A DNA stretch of 38,813 bases from Flavimaricola sp. (GCA_029255105.1 JAQWWH010000043.1:1-38813), one strand, 5' to 3'. Shown: positions 19,110 to 27,363, counted from the stretch's first letter. Numbers and translations are program-made. The notes: generated by a model from the sequence alone, not told the origin.

Positions 19110-19519
19110 TTCTGATGCACCCTCGCCAGGGCAGTGACCAGATCGGACTGAAGGTCTGTGAACGGGCGGGCGGCTGTTGCGCCGACCTTGCCCACCAGGA
19201 CGTAGTCCCAGCCATCCTGACCGTGTTCGGGCAGGCAAAGGCGGGCGATCTCGCGCAGGCGACGCTTGGCCCGGTTCCGGGCAACAGCGTTGCCGACTTT
19301 TTTGGAGCAAGTGTAGCCAACCCGAATCCCCTCGAACGGTTCATCGGGCGCACGTTTGCGGGCCTGAAGGTGAAAGCCGGGGGCCGCCTGACGCAAAGCC
19401 CGCGAGGCGCGCAGAAAGTCCGCACGCTTTCGCATGATCTCAGCACGCGAAAAAACCGCCTGGCGGCTTTCCGTTTGGCTGCTCAAAGAGCAGGTTACGG
19501 GAGCCACCGGCGGTGTCAT
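19106..19519 (-). CDS. rnpA: Ribonuclease P protein component
   Basis: The 137-aa protein subunit of RNase P helps the catalytic RNA mature tRNA 5' ends. The signature [17 protein letters not shown] is present with the preceding GYTCSKK. Residues before about 28 are less conserved, and no strong ribosome-binding site is visible, so a later start is possible. It follows rpmH by 24 bases and overlaps yidD by 4 bp. Confidence 0.95.
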   Translation of the reverse strand: MTPPVAPVTCSLSSQTESRQAVFSRAEIMRKRADFLRASRALRQAAPGFHLQARKRAPDEPFEGIRVGYTCSKKVGNAVARNRAKRRLREIARLCLPEHGQDGWDYVLVGKVGATAARPFTDLQSDLVTALARVHQK

Positions 19520-19543
19520 CGGAACAAACTGTTGCCAGCGCCC

Positions 19544-19678
19544 TTAGGCGCTCAGCTTGCTACGGCCCTGGGCGCGACGCGCGTTCAGGATCTTGCGGCC
19601 GGCCTTTGTGGCCATCCGAGCACGAAAGCCGTGACGCGCCTTGCGCACCCGGTTCGAGGGTTGGAACGTGCGTTTCAT
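19544..19678 (-). CDS. rpmH: 50S ribosomal protein L34
   Basis: The 44-aa, highly basic protein begins [18 protein letters not shown] and ends with GRSKLSA, matching L34. GAGAGAG sits just upstream of the ATG. It leads the rpmH-rnpA-yidD cluster. It is short, so it is easy to miss. Confidence 0.97.
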   Translation of the reverse strand: MKRTFQPSNRVRKARHGFRARMATKAGRKILNARRAQGRSKLSA

Positions 19679-19753
19679 CGCTCTCTCTCCGTCCGTTGGG
19701 GCAATGCGGCGACGCTCATGCGGATTCGCAGCCCGATATCATTCGAAGCCCGT

Positions 19754-19782
19754 CCTTTAGAGGTGCCACGGCAGGCTGTCAA
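19754..19782 (-). promoter_or_regulatory. Candidate sigma-70 promoter for rpmH-rnpA-yidD
   Basis: On the minus strand a consensus TTGACA (19782-19777) is followed, after 17 bases, by TAAAGG (19759-19754). The -10 is weak. It lies about 75 bases before rpmH. The whole gap 19679-19961 holds no gene and no cluster of DnaA boxes. Confidence 0.45.
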
Positions 19783-19961
19783 CGCGCCGCACCCGGGTTT
19801 ATTGCAACATTTCCGCCAAGACCCGATCCGAATTTGTTACAGCAATGCCCAAAGCGCAGCAACATTGGTGCAAATGCATCAAGCCGCCGTGATGGCCCTG
19901 TCGTCTTTGGGCGCGGAGGGTCATCTAGACAACGGGAACAATGACCAGACCCGAGGACAGG

Positions 19962-20696
19962 ATGACAGACCAGATGACCGACGCCCCGCCTAATCCGATG
20001 CTTCGGCGTCTTCCGCTGATTGCGATTCTGGTGGTTGCGCTGATCGGCGCGTTCCTGTTGCGCGACGTCCTGACGTTCGAAACCCTGCGGGAGCAACGCG
20101 AGACGCTTTTGGCCTTTCGTGATGCCAATTACCTTCTGACAGTGGCAGTCTTCATATTGGCCTATGTGACCATCGTCGCCTTTTCGCTGCCCGGTGCTAC
20201 GATCGCGACGCTGACGGGTGGTTTCCTCTTTGCCACCTTCCCCGGCGTCCTGTTCAACGTGACCGGGGCCACGCTGGGGGCGATCTGCATTTTCCTTGCG
20301 GCCCGCTGGGGGCTGGGTGAGCGGCTTGCCGCCCGGATGGAGGCGTCGGACGGCAGCGTCAAACGGATCAAGGATGGGATTGACGAAAACCAGTGGTCAA
20401 TGCTCTTCCTGATCCGGCTGGTTCCGGCGGTTCCGTTCTTTGTCGCCAACCTGGTTCCGGCGCTGGTGGGGGTGCCCCTGTCACGCTTTGCAATCTCCAC
20501 CTTCTTTGGGATCATTCCGGGGGCGCTTGTCTATACCTCAGTCGGGGCCGGACTTGGCGAGGTCTTTGCCCGGGGGGAAACCCCTGATCTGGGCATCATC
20601 TTCACGCCGCCGATTTTGCTGCCGATCCTCGGGCTTTCGCTATTGGCGGCCCTTCCCATCCTCATCAAGGCCCTACGCGGCAGGAAAGTGACTTAG
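19962..20696 (+). CDS. TVP38/TMEM64-family (VTT domain) membrane protein
   Basis: The 244-aa inner-membrane protein has several helices (about 14-34, 62-100, 155-190, 205-235) and the VTT/SNARE-associated domain. Visible motifs include FSLPGATIATLTGGFLF and LFLIRLVPAVPFFVANLVPAL, which is the family core. DedA-related VTT proteins are linked to lipid or small-solute handling; no substrate is clear here. Start codons at 19941 and 19974 are also in frame; 19962 is chosen because GAGGACAGG precedes it. The flavoprotein gene starts 2 bases after the stop, so the pair forms an operon. Confidence 0.85.
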   Translation: MTDQMTDAPPNPMLRRLPLIAILVVALIGAFLLRDVLTFETLREQRETLLAFRDANYLLTVAVFILAYVTIVAFSLPGATIATLTGGFLFATFPGVLFNVTGATLGAICIFLAARWGLGERLAARMEASDGSVKRIKDGIDENQWSMLFLIRLVPAVPFFVANLVPALVGVPLSRFAISTFFGIIPGALVYTSVGAGLGEVFARGETPDLGIIFTPPILLPILGLSLLAALPILIKALRGRKVT

Positions 20697-20698
20697 CC

Positions 20699-22120
20699 AT
20701 GCCACGGATCGAAACCGACATATGCATCATCGGCGCAGGCTCTGGCGGGTTGTCAGTTGCGGCAGGGGCCGCCCAGATGGGCGCGCGGGTGGTCCTGATC
20801 GAAGGGCACGAGATGGGCGGCGATTGCCTGAACTATGGCTGCGTTCCGTCCAAAGCACTGATTGCGGCGGGCAAGCAGGCCTATGCCGTGGGACACGGTG
20901 CCGACTTCGGGGTGGCCGACGTAACGCCCAAGATCGACTTCGGTGCCGCCAAGGACCACGTGCAGCATGTCATCGACGCCATCGCCCAGGTCGATAGCCA
21001 GGAACGGTTCGAGGGGTTCGGGATCACGGTCCTGCGGGACATGGCCCGGTTCATCTCAAAAACCGAAGTGCAGTCCGGGGACACCACGATCAAGGCACGT
21101 CGGATCGTTATCGCCACGGGCTCCGGCCCCTTCGTGCCGCCCATTCCGGGGTTGGACGAGGTGACGGTGCACACCAACGAAACCATCTTTGACCTTCGCG
21201 ACCGACCCGACCACCTGATCATCGTTGGCGGTGGCCCCATTGGCATGGAAATGGCGCAGGCTCATCTGCGGCTTGGCTGCAAGGTGACGGTGATCGAAGG
21301 GGCCAAGGCGCTGGGCAAGGACGACCCCGAACTGGCCAGCATCGTGCTGGAGCGGTTGAGGGGCGAGGGGGTGGAGATCATCGAGGGGGCACAGGCCGAA
21401 AAGGTCTCGGGCACCAAGGACGGTTCGGTAACCGTCCATACCACCCAAGGCGACATCACTGGATCGCATCTGCTTATGGCCGTCGGCCGCAAGGTGAATG
21501 TCGATAATCTGGACCTTGAAATCGGTGGCGTGGCCTATGACCGCAAAGGGGTCCGCGTTGGCCCCGATCTGCGTTCAACGACCAACCGGGCGGTCTATGC
21601 AGTGGGTGATGCGGCCGGTGGGCTGCAATTCACTCATGTGGCAGGCTATCATGCGGGGGTCATCATCCGGTCGATGATGTTTGCCCTGCCGGCCAAGGCC
21701 AGAACGGACCACATACCATGGGCCACCTACACCGACCCGGAACTTGCCCAGGTCGGGCTGACCGAAGCAGAGGCGCGTCATAAATTCGGTGCATCGGTAG
21801 AGGTCGTGCGGGCGGAATTCCACCACAACGACCGGGCCCTTGCTGAAGGCAAGACGACCGGGCTCGTCAAGGTCATGGTGGTCAAGGGCCGTCCCGTCGG
21901 GGCCAGTATCGTCGGACCGCAGGCGGGCGAGTTGATCGGGACCTGGGCGATGGCCATTGCCAATAGGCTCAAGATGACGGCCATTGCGAATACAGTTCTT
22001 CCTTATCCGACGCTGGGTGAGATTAACAAACGCGCCGCGGGTGCCTATTTTAGCCCGAGGCTGTTCGACAGCCCCTTGGTGAAACGGGTGGTGCGCACCG
22101 TGCAGCGGTTTGTGCCCTGA
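20699..22120 (+). CDS. FAD-dependent pyridine nucleotide-disulfide oxidoreductase (mercuric reductase/Lpd-like)
   Basis: The 473-aa class I flavin disulfide reductase has the FAD motif IGAGSGGLSVA at the N-terminus. The redox-active disulfide is in GGDCLNYGCVPSK, the NAD(P) motif is IIVGGGPIGMEMA, and the second FAD motif is VYAVGDAAGG. Lipoamide dehydrogenases carry a C-terminal His-Pro-Thr...Glu catalytic base. Here the segment reads PYPTLGEINKRAAG, with Tyr at the His position, and there is no C-terminal cysteine pair as in MerA. Substrate is therefore uncertain. It is coupled to the VTT gene, a pairing seen in other proteobacteria. Its stop lies 20 bases before the histidine kinase start. 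Confidence 0.85.
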   Translation: MPRIETDICIIGAGSGGLSVAAGAAQMGARVVLIEGHEMGGDCLNYGCVPSKALIAAGKQAYAVGHGADFGVADVTPKIDFGAAKDHVQHVIDAIAQVDSQERFEGFGITVLRDMARFISKTEVQSGDTTIKARRIVIATGSGPFVPPIPGLDEVTVHTNETIFDLRDRPDHLIIVGGGPIGMEMAQAHLRLGCKVTVIEGAKALGKDDPELASIVLERLRGEGVEIIEGAQAEKVSGTKDGSVTVHTTQGDITGSHLLMAVGRKVNVDNLDLEIGGVAYDRKGVRVGPDLRSTTNRAVYAVGDAAGGLQFTHVAGYHAGVIIRSMMFALPAKARTDHIPWATYTDPELAQVGLTEAEARHKFGASVEVVRAEFHHNDRALAEGKTTGLVKVMVVKGRPVGASIVGPQAGELIGTWAMAIANRLKMTAIANTVLPYPTLGEINKRAAGAYFSPRLFDSPLVKRVVRTVQRFVP

Positions 22121-22139
22121 CCCAAAGACAGGACGTGAA

Positions 22140-23552
22140 ATGCGACCCGGTATGCTCAACTCCCTCTCAGGACGGTTTCTGATCCTGACGACGGTCTTTG
22201 TCATGCTGGCCGAAATCCTGATCTTTGTGCCCTCGATTGCCCGGTTCCGGGAAGACTACCTGAACGTCCGGCTTGAACGGGGGCAGATCGCCTCTCTTGC
22301 GCTGCTGGCCGACGACATGCTGGACGCCGATCTTGAGCGGGAGTTGCTGAAGAACGCTGGCGTCTTCAACGTCGTCTTGCGGCGGGACGAGGTGCGGCAG
22401 CTGGCGCTGTCCTCGCCGATCCCTGCACCGATCGCGGCTACCTATGATCTGCGAGAGGCATCTGGCATGACGCTGGTCGCCGACGCCATGGCGGTGCTGT
22501 GGCGGCCTGAGAACCGGATCATCCGTGTCATCGGCAACCCGGTCCAGTCCGGGGGGCTGCTGATTGAAGTGACGCTTGAGACCGGGCCGCTGCGGATGGC
22601 GATGATCGACTACGGCCTGCGGATCCTTGCCTTGTCGGCGGTCATCTCGGTGTTTACGGCGGGGCTTTTGTTCCTCGCGGTCCGGGTGCTGCTGGTCCGG
22701 CCGATCAAAGGCGTGGTTGGCCACATGCAAAGCTATGCAGAAGCGCCGGAAGATGCCCGCCGTATCATCACGCCTTCTGCCCGTGTGACCGAACTTCTGG
22801 AGGCCGAGCAGGCCTTGCAGAGCCTTCAGACCCAGCTTACCGGTGCGCTTAAGCAGAAAGAACGCCTGGCGCTTTTGGGCGGGGCGGTGGCCAAGGTCAG
22901 CCACGACCTGCGCAATATCCTGACCTCTGCCCAGCTGTTCGTTGACCGGATCGAAGGGTCAGAAGACCCGCTGGTCCGGCGGATGGCACCCAAGCTGGTC
23001 GGCTCTATCACACGCGCGGTGAATCTGTGCGAATCCACCCTTGCCTTTGGGCGGGCGGAAGAGCCGCCGCCATCCCTTGCAAGGGTGCAGATCGCGGGGA
23101 TTGTCGAAGACGTCATCGACAGCGAGCGACTGGCCGCGGGGGACTATGACATCTCGTTCTCGGAGGACATCCCGACCGGTCAGACCTTCAGAGCCGACGG
23201 CGAGCAGCTTTACCGCGTTATCTTCAACCTCGTGCGCAATGCCCGCCAGGCCATCATGGCCAGTGGCAAACCCGGCGAAATCTGCCTGCGGGCAAGCGAG
23301 GATGAAGAGGCCTGGTGGCTGCACATCACCGACACAGGCCCGGGCCTGCCAGCCAAGGCGCGGGCACATCTGTTCCAGCCGTTCCAGGGGGGCACCAGCA
23401 AGGGGGGATCGGGCCTGGGCCTTGTGATTGCGGCAGAGCTTGTCCGCGGTCACGGTGGCACGCTTGAGCTGCGTCAGACCGGCCCAGAGGGCACCCAGTT
23501 CTCGATCTGCCTGCCCAAAGCCAACCTCGCACTCGGGGCTGCGGCCGAATAA
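22140..23552 (+). CDS. Membrane sensor histidine kinase
   Basis: The 470-aa kinase has an N-terminal helix (about 9-29), a sensory loop of about 125 residues, a second helix (about 160-185), a HAMP-like linker, and a kinase core. The phospho-accepting His is in KVSHDLRNILTS. The ATP-binding motifs are NLVRNARQAI (N box), ITDTGPGLPAKAR (G1) and GSGLGLVIAAEL (G2). The start at 22140 follows AGGACGTGAA. No response regulator is encoded next to it; tRNA-Arg and the mobile element come immediately afterwards. It may be transcribed with the VTT and flavoprotein genes. Confidence 0.9.
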   Translation: MRPGMLNSLSGRFLILTTVFVMLAEILIFVPSIARFREDYLNVRLERGQIASLALLADDMLDADLERELLKNAGVFNVVLRRDEVRQLALSSPIPAPIAATYDLREASGMTLVADAMAVLWRPENRIIRVIGNPVQSGGLLIEVTLETGPLRMAMIDYGLRILALSAVISVFTAGLLFLAVRVLLVRPIKGVVGHMQSYAEAPEDARRIITPSARVTELLEAEQALQSLQTQLTGALKQKERLALLGGAVAKVSHDLRNILTSAQLFVDRIEGSEDPLVRRMAPKLVGSITRAVNLCESTLAFGRAEEPPPSLARVQIAGIVEDVIDSERLAAGDYDISFSEDIPTGQTFRADGEQLYRVIFNLVRNARQAIMASGKPGEICLRASEDEEAWWLHITDTGPGLPAKARAHLFQPFQGGTSKGGSGLGLVIAAELVRGHGGTLELRQTGPEGTQFSICLPKANLALGAAAE

Positions 23553-23573
23553 TCGCCAAAGGTGATTTCCTCC

Positions 23574-23602
23574 TTGCAATGCCTGAACAGCAAGGCTACA
23601 TC
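23574..23602 (+). promoter_or_regulatory. Candidate promoter of tRNA-Arg
   Basis: TTGCAA at 23574-23579 is followed, 17 bases later, by TACATC at 23597-23602. This would start transcription a few bases before the tRNA at 23616. Both boxes are imperfect. Confidence 0.4.
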
Positions 23603-23615
23603 CGCCACACTTCGC

Positions 23616-23692
23616 GGACTGGTAGCTCAGTTGGATAGAGTATCTGACTACGAATCAGAGGGTCGGGGGTTCGAATCCTCCCCAGTCCGCCA
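23616..23692 (+). tRNA. tRNA-Arg (anticodon ACG)
   Basis: The 77-base cloverleaf is complete. The acceptor stem is GGACTGG with CCAGTCC, and the discriminator is G with an encoded CCA. The D arm is GCTCAGTTGGATAGAGT. The anticodon stem TCTGA/TCAGA encloses loop CTACGAA with anticodon ACG. The T arm is GGGGG-TTCGAAT-CCTCC. Its 3' end is the integration site of the mobile element, and the first 14 bases of the 21-bp att repeat lie inside the gene. The gene remains intact after integration. Confidence 0.97.
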
Positions 23693-23699
23693 CTTACCC
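23679..23699 (+). repeat. Left attachment-site repeat (attL core)
   Basis: This 21-bp sequence from the T arm/acceptor region through the CCA and seven bases beyond recurs exactly at 35463-35483. Identity stops on both sides (CC before versus GGT, and T after versus C). Confidence 0.92.
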
Positions 23700-23993
23700 T
23701 CTTTAAGCCATTGATTTTACTGGAAAAGCGATAATCGCTTCCCCCAGTATATCCCCCACCTCAACGTGGACTGCCCCGGAATTTGCCGGAACGCGCGGGG
23801 TGTTTCATGCCGTGAAGGTTGCACCCAAACTGGCACTGGGGGCTTTTCGCTTTCTCTACGCGAAACGGCTGGGCGGTTTTGTTCTTTGATCTGGCCGTGC
23901 AAGAAAATTGCTAAACGCGCCGGTTCGGGATTCGCGGGACCAGAGGTGAGACTACCCCTGCATGTTATCTACATCCACCCCCGCGCTATGTTT
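23700..23993. other. Gene-free left end of the element
   Basis: These 294 bases between attL and the HIRAN gene contain the palindrome-like AAGCGATAATCGCTT (about 23726-23740) and the paired arm-type boxes at 23740-23759. I see no supported gene. Confidence 0.6.
23740..23759 (+). repeat. Left paired TCCCCCA boxes (probable integrase arm site)
   Basis: TCCCCCAG and TCCCCCAC occur with a 12-bp start-to-start pitch, 41 bases inside attL. The same pair, with the same pitch and orientation, occurs at 35311-35330 near the other end. Paired short repeats flanking the core are typical arm-binding sites of tyrosine integrases. Confidence 0.65.
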
Positions 23994-24428
23994 TCAAGCG
24001 ACTTTGGCAGGTCTAGCTATGTTCAGCCTTATCCCAAGTGTTTCTTTGCCATGCCCTACAATCCGAGCCATGGCCTTGCACTCACCACCTGAGATGCCCG
24101 CATCAGAAAGCGCTTCATGGACTTCTGATGCTAGATCGGCAGGTATATACCCTAACAGGTTTCCTTTGTGCTTCACCGTTATCGCATTCGCGTCATAAGG
24201 GTTGGATGGTTCAGGAGCCAAGTTAACCAAAAAATCTCCGCTGTGATTACTCCCGAGGCTCTTGTCAGTCTGCTTAATCTCGCCTTGGTTTTTTGAAGTT
24301 CCTGCCACTTTAACGTCAAACTTACCATCACCGCTTAAGCGTCGGGTCCTGTCCGGATTGGAAGGCTTCCTGATTGGCTTAGCTTGGGTTTGTTGCCCCC
24401 CGAACAGTGTCTTCAAGAACCCGAACAT
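23994..24428 (-). CDS. Stand-alone HIRAN-domain protein
   Basis: The 144-aa protein has a basic, low-complexity N-terminus (about 12-60) and a C-terminal HIRAN domain (about 62-142). The domain signature is visible as NPYDANAITV and LLGYIPADLA. HIRAN domains in Rad5/HLTF bind DNA 3' ends or damaged DNA; free-standing bacterial copies occur in mobile elements and beside nucleases. AAGGA precedes the ATG. It is the gene nearest the tRNA and is separated by 76 bases from the next gene on the same strand. Its composition is less GC-rich than that of the replication module, so it may be later cargo. Confidence 0.8.
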   Translation of the reverse strand: MFGFLKTLFGGQQTQAKPIRKPSNPDRTRRLSGDGKFDVKVAGTSKNQGEIKQTDKSLGSNHSGDFLVNLAPEPSNPYDANAITVKHKGNLLGYIPADLASEVHEALSDAGISGGECKAMARIVGHGKETLGIRLNIARPAKVA

Positions 24429-24504
24429 ATGTTTTCCTTTTTATGAGTTCGCTCAGTCAGGTTGTGCCGTGACGTTTTCAAAAGCAACCTTCAGCTAAAA
24501 CTTG

Positions 24505-24741
24505 TCATACAGTTTCCAGTTTGCCGCGAAGGTCGAAGGCCAGCGGCCAAGCATCCGCCCAAGGCCCGCCCCGCATATCGGGGGGCGGTTCAGGTGTGAA
24601 AGCTTCCAGTGGGCTAGGTTGCCACGGTCGAAGCCCCAGCGCACGATGCAGGGCAATCCAGTCACCGGCCCGAAAGGCGTTCACGGCTTCGGGGGTGATG
24701 CGATGGAGTCGGCCTTTAGCGGCCCGGCGTTTAGTTGGCAT
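24505..24741 (-). CDS. Small basic protein of unknown function (MPTKRR type)
   Basis: The 78-aa protein starts MPTKRRAAKGR and contains ITPEAVNAFRAGDWIALHRA followed by LGLRPW. I recognise no named domain. GGGGGCAG precedes the ATG. The start overlaps the end of the upstream gene by 11 bases. The N-terminus resembles that neighbour (MPIKRRKDKRR...PEA), which suggests related proteins. Both sit directly downstream of the P27 terminase gene, so a packaging- or element-specific role is possible but unproven. Confidence 0.65.
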   Translation of the reverse strand: MPTKRRAAKGRLHRITPEAVNAFRAGDWIALHRALGLRPWQPSPLEAFTPEPPPDMRGGPWADAWPLAFDLRGKLETV

Positions 24742-25039
24742 TGCTGCCCCCTTTCATTTCGGGTTCCCCATAGGTTTCGAGCGCCCACGGGGCTTTCTCG
24801 CTCCGATACTCTCGCCATTGGCGCAAATATGCGGCCCCATACATGCCCCAAGCTTCGCGGGTCGCTTCGTCCCATGCCGCTTCCGCAGCCATCCGGTCGT
24901 CAATGGGAAGCCGTAAACGGTTAGGAAGCCCGAGCGGGTCAAGGTCTCCGAAATAGTCATGTCCTGATTTAAACATCATGTCCCAAGCTTCGGGCGCAAC
25001 GGTTGCGCGTCGTTTGTCTTTGCGTCGTTTTATCGGCAT
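24731..25039 (-). CDS. Small basic protein of unknown function (MPIKRR type)
   Basis: The 102-aa protein begins MPIKRRKDKRRATVAPEAWD and has a charged, Trp/Tyr-rich C-terminal half (AAWDEATREAWGMYGAAYLR). No domain is recognised. AAGGGAACTCACA precedes the ATG. It lies 15 bases after the terminase-like gene and overlaps the 78-aa gene by 11 bases, so the three are probably one transcript. Confidence 0.65.
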   Translation of the reverse strand: MPIKRRKDKRRATVAPEAWDMMFKSGHDYFGDLDPLGLPNRLRLPIDDRMAAEAAWDEATREAWGMYGAAYLRQWREYRSEKAPWALETYGEPEMKGGSNAN

Positions 25040-25054
25040 TGTGAGTTCCCTTCA

Positions 25055-25390
25055 TTATCGCCGGTTTGAGCGTAGCGCCGGGGGGCGCGCGCGGTCGGGT
25101 GTCGGTTCTGCATCCAAGTCGAGTTCGCGCAGAAGCCGCGCGAAGGCTAAGCGGGCGTCGCGTTCAACTCCGATGCACGGGTGCGCTTTCAAGCCCCCGG
25201 AATCGGTGCCCGTTGTCAGCCCGTCGTGGTCGAGAATTTCGCGGGCTTGCTGGCAACGGTCCCAAGCTTCGCAGGCAAGCCGCAAAAGTCGCATGTGATG
25301 CGGTTCTAAAACGTATTCTCCCAAGACTGCGCGCCACCATGCAGCGGTTTCCGTTGTCAGATGGGCAGGGGGTTCGAGTTGTTCCGTCAT
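25055..25390 (-). CDS. Phage terminase small subunit, P27 family
   Basis: The 111-aa protein matches the P27-type small terminase pattern. It has an N-terminal helix with HLTTETAAWWRAVLGEY, then LRLACEAWDRCQQAREIL, then the end segment KAHPCIGVERDARLAFARLL. Small terminases select viral DNA for packaging together with a large terminase ATPase. No large terminase is present in the element, which points to borrowing a helper phage's packaging motor. The start at 25390 is chosen because GGAGATATC precedes it; the frame is open 25 codons further up. Confidence 0.8.
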   Translation of the reverse strand: MTEQLEPPAHLTTETAAWWRAVLGEYVLEPHHMRLLRLACEAWDRCQQAREILDHDGLTTGTDSGGLKAHPCIGVERDARLAFARLLRELDLDAEPTPDRARPPALRSNRR

Positions 25391-25492
25391 GTCGTGATAT
25401 CTCCGGTTTTTTTGAACGGGGGCAGGCTTTGTGCAAGCAAGGTTCCCACCATCGGTCCCCTGCAAGCGGGGCTTAGAGATTGCTTGCCCCCC

Positions 25493-25861
25493 CTAGGGCG
25501 GCTGTTCCCATTGCTTTGTGATGCCGTTCCAATGCCGCCCGTTCGGCCCATGCTTTTCCCATTCGGTCAGCCGCCGCCATTCATTCAGCGAAACGATGCG
25601 GCCCGTCCAAGTGCGGGTGGCGTCGCCCATGTTGCAGGCGGTGCCATAAGGGAAGGCTTCGGGCGTTGGCACATTGGCTGGTTCGGGCTTAGGGGGCGTA
25701 GTGTCTCTTGGGACGCGTCCGGGGCTTTCCCCTTGGGACAAAACTGACACAACCGACAAAACCCTTTCTTCGGTCGGTTTGCGTGCAGCATGGCCAGCCG
25801 CAAAGGCTGGGTGCATGTGGCCTTCGGTCGATTGCTTTGCAGCTTGCAACCATCGCGTCAT
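25493..25861 (-). CDS. Hypothetical protein coupled to the DUF3987 gene
   Basis: The 122-aa protein begins MTRWLQAAKQ. The middle is Pro/Thr-rich and probably disordered (about 30-75). The C-terminus is Trp-rich (IVSLNEWRRLTEWEKHG and WNGITKQWEQ). No domain is recognised. Its start overlaps the stop of the DUF3987 gene by 4 bp. An accessory role in element replication is a guess from position only. Confidence 0.6.
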   Translation of the reverse strand: MTRWLQAAKQSTEGHMHPAFAAGHAARKPTEERVLSVVSVLSQGESPGRVPRDTTPPKPEPANVPTPEAFPYGTACNMGDATRTWTGRIVSLNEWRRLTEWEKHGPNGRHWNGITKQWEQPP

Positions 25862-27363
25862 TGCCCGCCCCCATGTATTGCCGGGTTCACGATGAAAAGC
25901 CGCTGCGGCCTTCCGCCCTGCGGGTTCGCGGGCGGTTCAATGGGGCGGATGCAATCGCCATCGGTCAGCATCGCCAAAGCCGGGTCAAGTTCCGCTTTAC
26001 TGCCAAGCCCCGCCCGGTCCAGCCGCAGCACATCCCGCGATGTAAAGCGCTGCCAGCCCTGTTCCCTGATGATTGCCACCAGCCGCCGTGCCGCCCGTTC
26101 CGTCTTGGGTGTAGCTGCATCAGCATAGGCGCGCCGCGCCATCGGCAAGAGATAGGATTCCACCAGATGCGCCGCCCGCCCAAAGTGTTGCACCGTGATT
26201 TCGTGCGGTTCGTCTGCCCCTTCGGCTGCCCAGTCCAGAAAGCCCAGCACCAGCGCCAACCGCGCGGCCATGCCCGGAAGCTTGCCCACAAAAGACAGCA
26301 TCAGCCCTTCGGCCCCGTTCTCCCATCCGCGCGCAGCCAAGCGAAAGTCATCCATCAGCCCGCGTGCGCCATCCGTGAAGGGGATAAACCACGGTCGGGA
26401 TTCGCCTTCTTCATCGGTCGCAAGGTTCAGCGTCAAAAGCCGCCCCAAGGCACCAGCCATCAGTTCTTCATCGGCCCAAGCTTGCGGGCGTCGCAGCGGT
26501 GCAGGGTCCGGCCAGATGGGCAGGAAGCGCGCCAAAAGCCCGTCATCATCGCTCTTGAACAGAAGTGTTTTGAGCCGGTCGGGCTGGATTCCCCCCAGCA
26601 CGCCGATAGACAGCCGGTCGATTGTCAGCGGTTCGCGACCCATCCGCTCCACCGTGAAGCCCCGGCCCCCAAAGGCTTCAAGCCAAAACGGGCGGTCAGT
26701 GCCGCCGCCTGCATAGCGCTGCATCCCTTCCAACCATCCGGCCAATTCATCCCGCATTTGCAGCGTGCCGCGCGGTTGCTGGGCAAGTATCGCGCCCAAC
26801 CGCTCAATGGTGCCATCATTTACCACCAGCCGGGGGATATGCGGGGGCGGTCCCGCGTCGCAGCCGGTTGGCCTATCGGGCGGGGTTTCGTCGGCCTTGA
26901 TTGCCGCCTTTGCCGCTTCCTTCCATGCCTGTTCCGCAAGCTTCGCCAGTTCCGCCTTTTCGGTCCATTCCTTGCGTTTGGCTTCCGCCGCTTCGCGCAG
27001 GGGGCGTTCTGCTTTCCGCAAGGGTTGCAGCGCCGCGTCAATCGCCGGGCTTTTGCCAGCGCTGGGCAAGCCGATGCACATTGTCCAGATAACGGGCGGT
27101 TCGGCCCAGCCGCGCCAAGGCGAAGCCCAGCGGGTATTCCCAAGCGTCGCGCCCGCTACGGCCAACGTCGCGGCGAAAACATAATCTGGGGGTGCGCCCT
27201 TGGCTTCCGCTGCATCCGTCACCCATTTCGACAAGCGTGGCCCCAGAACGTCGTTCAGGGGCAGGTGGGGGGCAAGGGGCAGTTCTGCCCGCAAAAGGCG
27301 CGGGTCGGGGTTCGGCCATGAAGGCATGAAAGAGTGTTCCTGGGGTTTGGCTTGCGCAGTCAT
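25858..27363 (-). CDS. DUF3987 protein (replication helicase-like ATPase)
   Basis: The 501-aa protein has a P-loop-like GLPSAGKSPAIDAAL near residue 95, a charged coiled segment (about 110-155), and typical DUF3987 blocks. These include VVNDGTIERLGAILAQQPRG, MRDELAGWLEGMQRY and LSIGVLGGIQPDRLKTLL. DUF3987 proteins lie beside zinc-finger/Toprim primases in phages and satellites and are thought to supply the helicase or primase-helicase partner. The C-terminal 120 residues look helical and may be a DNA-binding tail. It overlaps the primase gene by 4 bp upstream and the 122-aa gene by 4 bp downstream. Confidence 0.85.
   Translation of the reverse strand: MTAQAKPQEHSFMPSWPNPDPRLLRAELPLAPHLPLNDVLGPRLSKWVTDAAEAKGAPPDYVFAATLAVAGATLGNTRWASPWRGWAEPPVIWTMCIGLPSAGKSPAIDAALQPLRKAERPLREAAEAKRKEWTEKAELAKLAEQAWKEAAKAAIKADETPPDRPTGCDAGPPPHIPRLVVNDGTIERLGAILAQQPRGTLQMRDELAGWLEGMQRYAGGGTDRPFWLEAFGGRGFTVERMGREPLTIDRLSIGVLGGIQPDRLKTLLFKSDDDGLLARFLPIWPDPAPLRRPQAWADEELMAGALGRLLTLNLATDEEGESRPWFIPFTDGARGLMDDFRLAARGWENGAEGLMLSFVGKLPGMAARLALVLGFLDWAAEGADEPHEITVQHFGRAAHLVESYLLPMARRAYADAATPKTERAARRLVAIIREQGWQRFTSRDVLRLDRAGLGSKAELDPALAMLTDGDCIRPIEPPANPQGGRPQRLFIVNPAIHGGGQ

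Noticed and set aside
19679..19961. Possible replication origin near rpmH-rnpA
   Set aside because: No cluster of DnaA boxes, no AT-rich unwinding region, and dnaA/dnaN are absent.
25708..27321. 537-codon + strand frame opposite the DUF3987 gene
   Set aside because: Low-complexity, Arg/Pro/Gln-rich translation typical of an antisense shadow; the minus frame has family motifs and coupled neighbours.
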